A program made the position numbers and the translations under genes. Shown one piece after another: positions 57,077 through 64,000 of a stretch of 64,000 bases of DNA. The stretch's first letter is position 1. Each line of letters begins with the position of its first letter. The DNA is from a virus, in IMG/VR virus record IMGVR_UViG_3300036859_000816, positions 62,001 through 126,000 of that record, one strand, 5' to 3'. The notes beneath the pieces were generated by a model, which was not told the DNA's origin, did no database searches, and saw only the letters and a list, made by a program, of their open reading frames with translations.

Positions 57077-58372
57077 ATGGATTCGATTTTGCTCGGCATA
57101 CCCACGCTCAATCGTTACGACTTGCTCGAATGCCTAATTGCTTCGGCCGAAGCCGGTACCATCAAACCGAAGGGCTACGTCATCATCGACAATGGAGGCC
57201 GTTGGCAGCCGACTCAGTTGCCAGACAACTGTCAAATCGTGCGACCAGAACGCAATCTCGGCGTTGCAGCGTCGTGGAACTATCTACTGCGCTGTTCGGA
57301 CAGTGAGCCCATCGTCATCTCGAACGATGACATTTCGTTGGCGCCTACGAGCTTCGCGGAGATTTTGAGTGCGTTGCAGAGTGGCGCGCTACTCGTCAAT
57401 GCTTACGGTTTCGCGCTCTTCGCTCAGACGCCCGAGTGCACTCGGCGCGTTGGCTATTATGATGAAGAGTTCTATCCAGCCTATTACGAGGACACCGACT
57501 ACGAGCGGCGCTGTCGCATTGCGGGCGTCGAGCGCATGGAGCTCAAACCGTCTGCTCAGCATGTCGGTTGGGCTACCAGTCGAGCGATGAATGATGAGCT
57601 AAGCCAGCATTTTGCATGGCAACGCAACAATTACGAATACTACATGCGTAAATGGGGCGGACCGCTGGGTAGCGAAAGGTTTCTGCTGCCCTTCGACGGT
57701 AAAGCGCTCCAAGAAAGAGCGACGAAAACCTCCGTTCCGATCTGGAACGTATTGAATCATATTGCGCGGCGCATCGGTGCGAAGCGTTACCTCGAGATCG
57801 GTACGATGTCGGGCGACTCGCTCGAACGCATCGATGTTACCGAGAAGTGGGGCGTTGGTCCGCAGTTGACACACGGCGCTGTGCAGATGATGCGCGTGCG
57901 ACGGCCGCCGGTCGCGACAGCACTGCTGCGCATGACATCTCTAACTTTCTTCGATACCGTCATCGTGCCTGACTTGGATCTCGTATTCATTGATGGCGAC
58001 CACCGTGCCGATTTGGTCTACGAGGAAGTGATGCGGTCGCTTCCGTTACTGAGTTCGACAGGCATCATCGTTCTGCATGACTGCAATCCGCAAAGTGAAC
58101 CAGTACAACGGATTCCGACAACGCCAGGTGATCTGCCCGTCGGCGACTGGACCGGTGACGTATGGAAAGCGGTGGCGCGTTTGCGCCGGGAAGGCGTGCA
58201 CGATGTCTGTACGGTTGACATCGATTGGGGTTGTGCCGTGATTCGTCCCTATCGCGGTCAGGGCGCCATTGATCTACCTGCGCCTGCAGAGCTCACGTAC
58301 GCAATGCTCGAACAGGACCGTGACAAGCTGCTCGGACTGGTATCAGTTGACGATTTTCTACGCCGATTTTAG
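57077..58372 (+). CDS. GT2 glycosyltransferase fused to a SAM methyltransferase
   Basis: From MDSILLGIPTLNRYDLLECL (AAGGGA site) the 431-residue protein has a GT2 domain (RNLGVAASWNYLL, VISNDDISL, PAYYEDTDYERRCR), then a class I methyltransferase domain (KRYLEIGTMSGDSLERI, LDLVFIDGDHRADLVYEE, IIVLHDC). The second matches the Methyltransf_24 pattern. One polypeptide may add and then methylate a sugar. The GT2 half is paralogous to the 49378 gene. Confidence 0.8.
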   Translation: MDSILLGIPTLNRYDLLECLIASAEAGTIKPKGYVIIDNGGRWQPTQLPDNCQIVRPERNLGVAASWNYLLRCSDSEPIVISNDDISLAPTSFAEILSALQSGALLVNAYGFALFAQTPECTRRVGYYDEEFYPAYYEDTDYERRCRIAGVERMELKPSAQHVGWATSRAMNDELSQHFAWQRNNYEYYMRKWGGPLGSERFLLPFDGKALQERATKTSVPIWNVLNHIARRIGAKRYLEIGTMSGDSLERIDVTEKWGVGPQLTHGAVQMMRVRRPPVATALLRMTSLTFFDTVIVPDLDLVFIDGDHRADLVYEEVMRSLPLLSSTGIIVLHDCNPQSEPVQRIPTTPGDLPVGDWTGDVWKAVARLRREGVHDVCTVDIDWGCAVIRPYRGQGAIDLPAPAELTYAMLEQDRDKLLGLVSVDDFLRRF

Positions 58373-58411
58373 CACTAGACAGGGTCGCTAGCGTTGTCTT
58401 AGTGTGACGCG

Positions 58412-61854
<3,443 letters not shown>

Positions 61855-61855
61855 G

Positions 61856-62566
61856 ATGTCGATCGATTTCGAAAGAGGCAGCTCGCAGTGGGTGTCGTTG
61901 CCAGCGAACATGACATCGTTGCAAAATGTGCCCGGCGCTACACTTTGCGGCTGGATCAATATCGAATCGTTTACTCAAGATGGTCACATATTGTTCTTGA
62001 GCACTGGTACATCGTCGAGTTCCTCACGAGCCGATGTGTTCACGCGCAATGTCGGCAATCTCATTCGCACACTGGGTCGACGTCTTGATGCTGACGGTCA
62101 GAGCTTTATCAACAGCTCGTCACCTGCAACGGCTACGACACTGCACGTCGCAGGAGTCTTCGACTATACCAATCAAGCGCTGCTATTTTACTTCAACGGC
62201 GTGTTGGACAGTTCTACTGCTGTTGCTGCTTGGACCGGCAACACCAGCAATACCGTATCACTAGGAGCAGCTATCGCTGCCTTAGCGAGTGGCGTGAATC
62301 CCTTCGATGGGATCCTTCATGATATGCGCGTTTACAATCGAGCGCTGTCGGCAGCTGAGCTACAAACTATTACGGTATCACGGGGCAAAGACAGCTTGTT
62401 TTCCGGATTGGTGAATCGTTGGAAACTGACCGAACTCGCACCAGGCGTAACCGCCGCAGCAGGCGCCTCGGTACGCGACTCGATGAACCTCCAGAATGAT
62501 GGCACGCCGCAGAATAGTCCCGTATACGCGACTTGGCTGGTTTCCAATCGGCGGCGACGCAGGTAA
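61856..62566 (+). CDS. LamG/concanavalin-A-like virion protein
   Basis: From MSIDFERGSSQWVSLPANMT the 236-residue protein has the LamG-like jelly-roll pattern: ATLCGWINIESFTQDGHILF, then LHVAGVFDYTNQALLFYFNG, then FDGILHDMRVYNRALSAAEL. Such domains bind carbohydrate and are common in phage adhesins. It follows the collagen-like fibre gene by one base and probably decorates the same structure. Confidence 0.75.
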   Translation: MSIDFERGSSQWVSLPANMTSLQNVPGATLCGWINIESFTQDGHILFLSTGTSSSSSRADVFTRNVGNLIRTLGRRLDADGQSFINSSSPATATTLHVAGVFDYTNQALLFYFNGVLDSSTAVAAWTGNTSNTVSLGAAIAALASGVNPFDGILHDMRVYNRALSAAELQTITVSRGKDSLFSGLVNRWKLTELAPGVTAAAGASVRDSMNLQNDGTPQNSPVYATWLVSNRRRRR

Positions 62567-62577
62567 GGATTTGAATC

Positions 62578-63135
62578 ATGAGTACCGTCGTTAACAAAAC
62601 CACGTTCCAGGTTCTGAGTAGCGTCAACACGCCGGATTTCCCTACCGCGAGCTGGCTCATCAACCCAGCGGGCCTCGCAGCGCTGATCGCTGGCAGTGTG
62701 CCGACGCGCTACTGGAAACTCATCTCCGGTGGCACAGACGTCGGTGAAATGACGGTGCTCGAAAAAACGGCCGTTGATTCGGACCCTACATTATTGGCGG
62801 CCGCAAAAACGGACATGATTGCTCGGCTCGTTTCGGCAGCCATTACGTACACCGAGAGCCGGTACAGTCCGGATACGCGCGCGCGCTTTGCTCTCTTGTT
62901 CAACCAAGATCGAACGCTGGTATCGCTTCCATCGCCACGCAAGCTAGCCTTACTCGCGCAGTTCGATTGGGAACAGAGCGTCTACGCCGCACTGAGCACT
63001 CGAACGACCACGGTCAATGCAGCGCTCACCATTCCGGCTGTGTTAGCTGTTTCGACGGACTTCTCGTCATTCAACGCGACCGATCCGAATACGACGCTGA
63101 CCGGTGTGCTGCTGCTCGCGACTGCCGTTATCTGA
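62578..63135 (+). CDS. Probable virion protein, unknown
   Basis: The 185-residue protein starts after AAGGATTTGAATC and is of mixed helical/beta composition with a hydrophobic C terminus (TLTGVLLLATAVI). It is the last gene of the fibre unit. No motif. Confidence 0.55.
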   Translation: MSTVVNKTTFQVLSSVNTPDFPTASWLINPAGLAALIAGSVPTRYWKLISGGTDVGEMTVLEKTAVDSDPTLLAAAKTDMIARLVSAAITYTESRYSPDTRARFALLFNQDRTLVSLPSPRKLALLAQFDWEQSVYAALSTRTTTVNAALTIPAVLAVSTDFSSFNATDPNTTLTGVLLLATAVI

Positions 63136-63140
63136 TGGCG

Positions 63141-63533
63141 CTAGCGCGAAATCAGATAGATGACGGCACCGGCGCCGACGATTCCGAGCGCCCAACCCCA
63201 GAGCGGAACACCGAGCGGCTCAGGCAGTTGTCCCATGCCGGAGATCGCGGGCGGCCACGGCTCGTTGCCGATGCGCGGCATGACCTTGCCCTCCATACAG
63301 AGATCGCGACAGTGCTGCTGCCAGAGCACGGGCCGCGGCGCACACTGAGTGCGGCAACCCGCGAGCTTGTTCTGATAGGTGACCTGCGCTTGAGCGGCTG
63401 CGCGCGCGCGTTGTGCACCGTACATGCTCCCATATTTCGCGGCCATCAACATGCTCACTGGCGGCGCCATGGGCTTCATTGCCGCTTGACCTAAGACTCC
63501 ACTCGCATATGCAGCGGGTTGACGCATTAACAT
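63141..63533 (-). CDS. Small protein with Cys cluster and C-terminal membrane anchor
   Basis: The 130-residue protein has an Ala/Met-rich start, four Cys in the middle (CRTQC and CRDLC) and a C-terminal helix, WGWALGIVGAGAVIYLISR. It has the same C-terminal anchor plan as the enzymes at 36.5, 41.1 and 44.7 kb. Confidence 0.55.
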   Translation of the reverse strand: MLMRQPAAYASGVLGQAAMKPMAPPVSMLMAAKYGSMYGAQRARAAAQAQVTYQNKLAGCRTQCAPRPVLWQQHCRDLCMEGKVMPRIGNEPWPPAISGMGQLPEPLGVPLWGWALGIVGAGAVIYLISR

Positions 63534-63566
63534 GGAGCCGATGCTGCCAGCCTCGCCGCGCGGTCG

Positions 63567-63890
63567 TCAAATTTTGGCCTGCAATTGAGCGACACGGCCG
63601 TCAATTTGCTCGAGCCGGTCGTCGAGATCCTGGCACGCTGCCTGTAGTTCCGCCATGCCATGGAGGCTCGAGGATGCCCGGTCGGTCACTTCGCGGCGTA
63701 GCGTCTTGAACGCATCGAGCAATTGCTGGGTCGCGCGCCGCGCCTTGCGCACTTCATCGCGCAGCTCACTGATCTCGGTGAGATGTCCAGGAACAGCGGG
63801 CGGCGCAGGTACGACGAGGGGCTCTGGCGGCGCTGGATGAGGGTGCGGAGGCGGTTCGGTCGTAACCTCGTTCTTCGGACGGTCGCTCAC
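63567..63890 (-). CDS. Coiled-coil protein with Pro-rich N terminus
   Basis: The GTG start follows GGGAAGGA. A Pro/His-rich N-terminal 40 residues is followed by a coiled coil (EISELRDEVRKARRATQQLL, LDDRLEQIDGRVAQLQAKI). Reminiscent of lysis-associated spanin or holin-linked proteins, but no membrane helix is present. Structural role possible. Confidence 0.5.
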   Translation of the reverse strand: MSDRPKNEVTTEPPPHPHPAPPEPLVVPAPPAVPGHLTEISELRDEVRKARRATQQLLDAFKTLRREVTDRASSSLHGMAELQAACQDLDDRLEQIDGRVAQLQAKI

Positions 63891-63906
63891 CTGATTTTCC
63901 TTCCCG

Positions 63907-64000
63907 TTATCGACCAGCTTGCTTCAACGCCCAGTTGCTAGCCTGAAGAAACAGCCACGTCGTTGCCGTCAACGCTACAGACAAATTGAGCGTTTCCGTG
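63907..64000 (-). CDS. C-terminal end of a membrane protein (cut by window edge)
   Basis: The last 30 residues read LNLSVALTATTWLFLQASNW then ALKQAGR and stop, a probable transmembrane helix and short basic end. The rest is outside the window. It lies directly upstream of the coiled-coil gene. Confidence 0.45.
   Translation of the reverse strand, partial: TETLNLSVALTATTWLFLQASNWALKQAGR

Overview
The window looks like 64 kb of a large double-stranded DNA phage, or a phage-like extrachromosomal element. It is GC-rich and gene-dense: no stretch above about 300 bases lacks a gene. Most genes are short, packed in same-strand runs and joined by ATGA, GTGA or ATGGCTAA overlaps. No ribosomal, tRNA or biosynthetic housekeeping genes are visible. 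Phage-type content includes three wall-hydrolase-like enzymes, fibre-like proteins (one with a very long collagen-like shaft), a DNA methyltransferase of a phage type, a SNF2-like helicase, a tyrosine recombinase and many small zinc-binding proteins. The Ser/Gly/Ala-rich lipoprotein at 5.8-6.5 kb and the bacterial-style LuxR pair suggest, weakly, a myxobacterium-like (Myxococcota) host. Terminase, capsid, portal and polymerase are not here, so the window is only part of the genome.

Layout. 0-5.8 kb (+): two GT-B glycosyltransferases, small zinc-binding proteins, a tail-anchored protein, a double ribbon-helix-helix protein and an FkbM methyltransferase. 5.8-9.1 kb: lipoprotein, dual-specificity phosphatase and a Cys-rich protein. 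9.1-23.9 kb (-): a long early-type run of about 30 small genes, with the DNA methyltransferase, two J-domain proteins, an MmcB-like nuclease, a GH73-like lysozyme, DUF1643, a tyrosine recombinase, an orphan receiver domain and DUF433. 24.1-28.2 kb (+): small genes, a probable structured RNA, a SLOG-like protein, a cupin lipoprotein and two LuxR regulators. 28.2-35.7 kb (mostly -): AlkP-superfamily enzyme, helicase, RHH repressor and SGNH hydrolase. 35.7-40.9 kb: two CRISPR arrays, a lysozyme-like gene between them, and a Cas12m-like effector. 41-64 kb: envelope and virion genes, including a five-member fibre family (plus one broken copy), modular proteins with acidic tails, glycosyltransferase and methyltransferase fusions, and a collagen-like protein of about 140 Gly-X-Y triplets.

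The main system is a single-effector CRISPR locus resembling type V-M (Cas12m, formerly V-U1/c2c4). The effector is transcribed on the - strand towards both arrays. No cas1, cas2 or cas4 is present in the window. Its RuvC centre reads Asp-Asp-Asp rather than Asp-Glu-Asp, which fits the DNA-binding, weakly or non-cleaving character known for Cas12m. Repeat polymorphisms in the first array form a gradient that indicates the direction of array growth.

Two other signals tie the window together. A palindrome of the form TACCATGGTA lies at or just before the start of at least five - strand transcription units, including two ribbon-helix-helix genes, and looks like an operator set. In addition, glycosyltransferase and methyltransferase genes abut the Thr-rich collagen-like fibre, suggesting the virion fibre is O-glycosylated.
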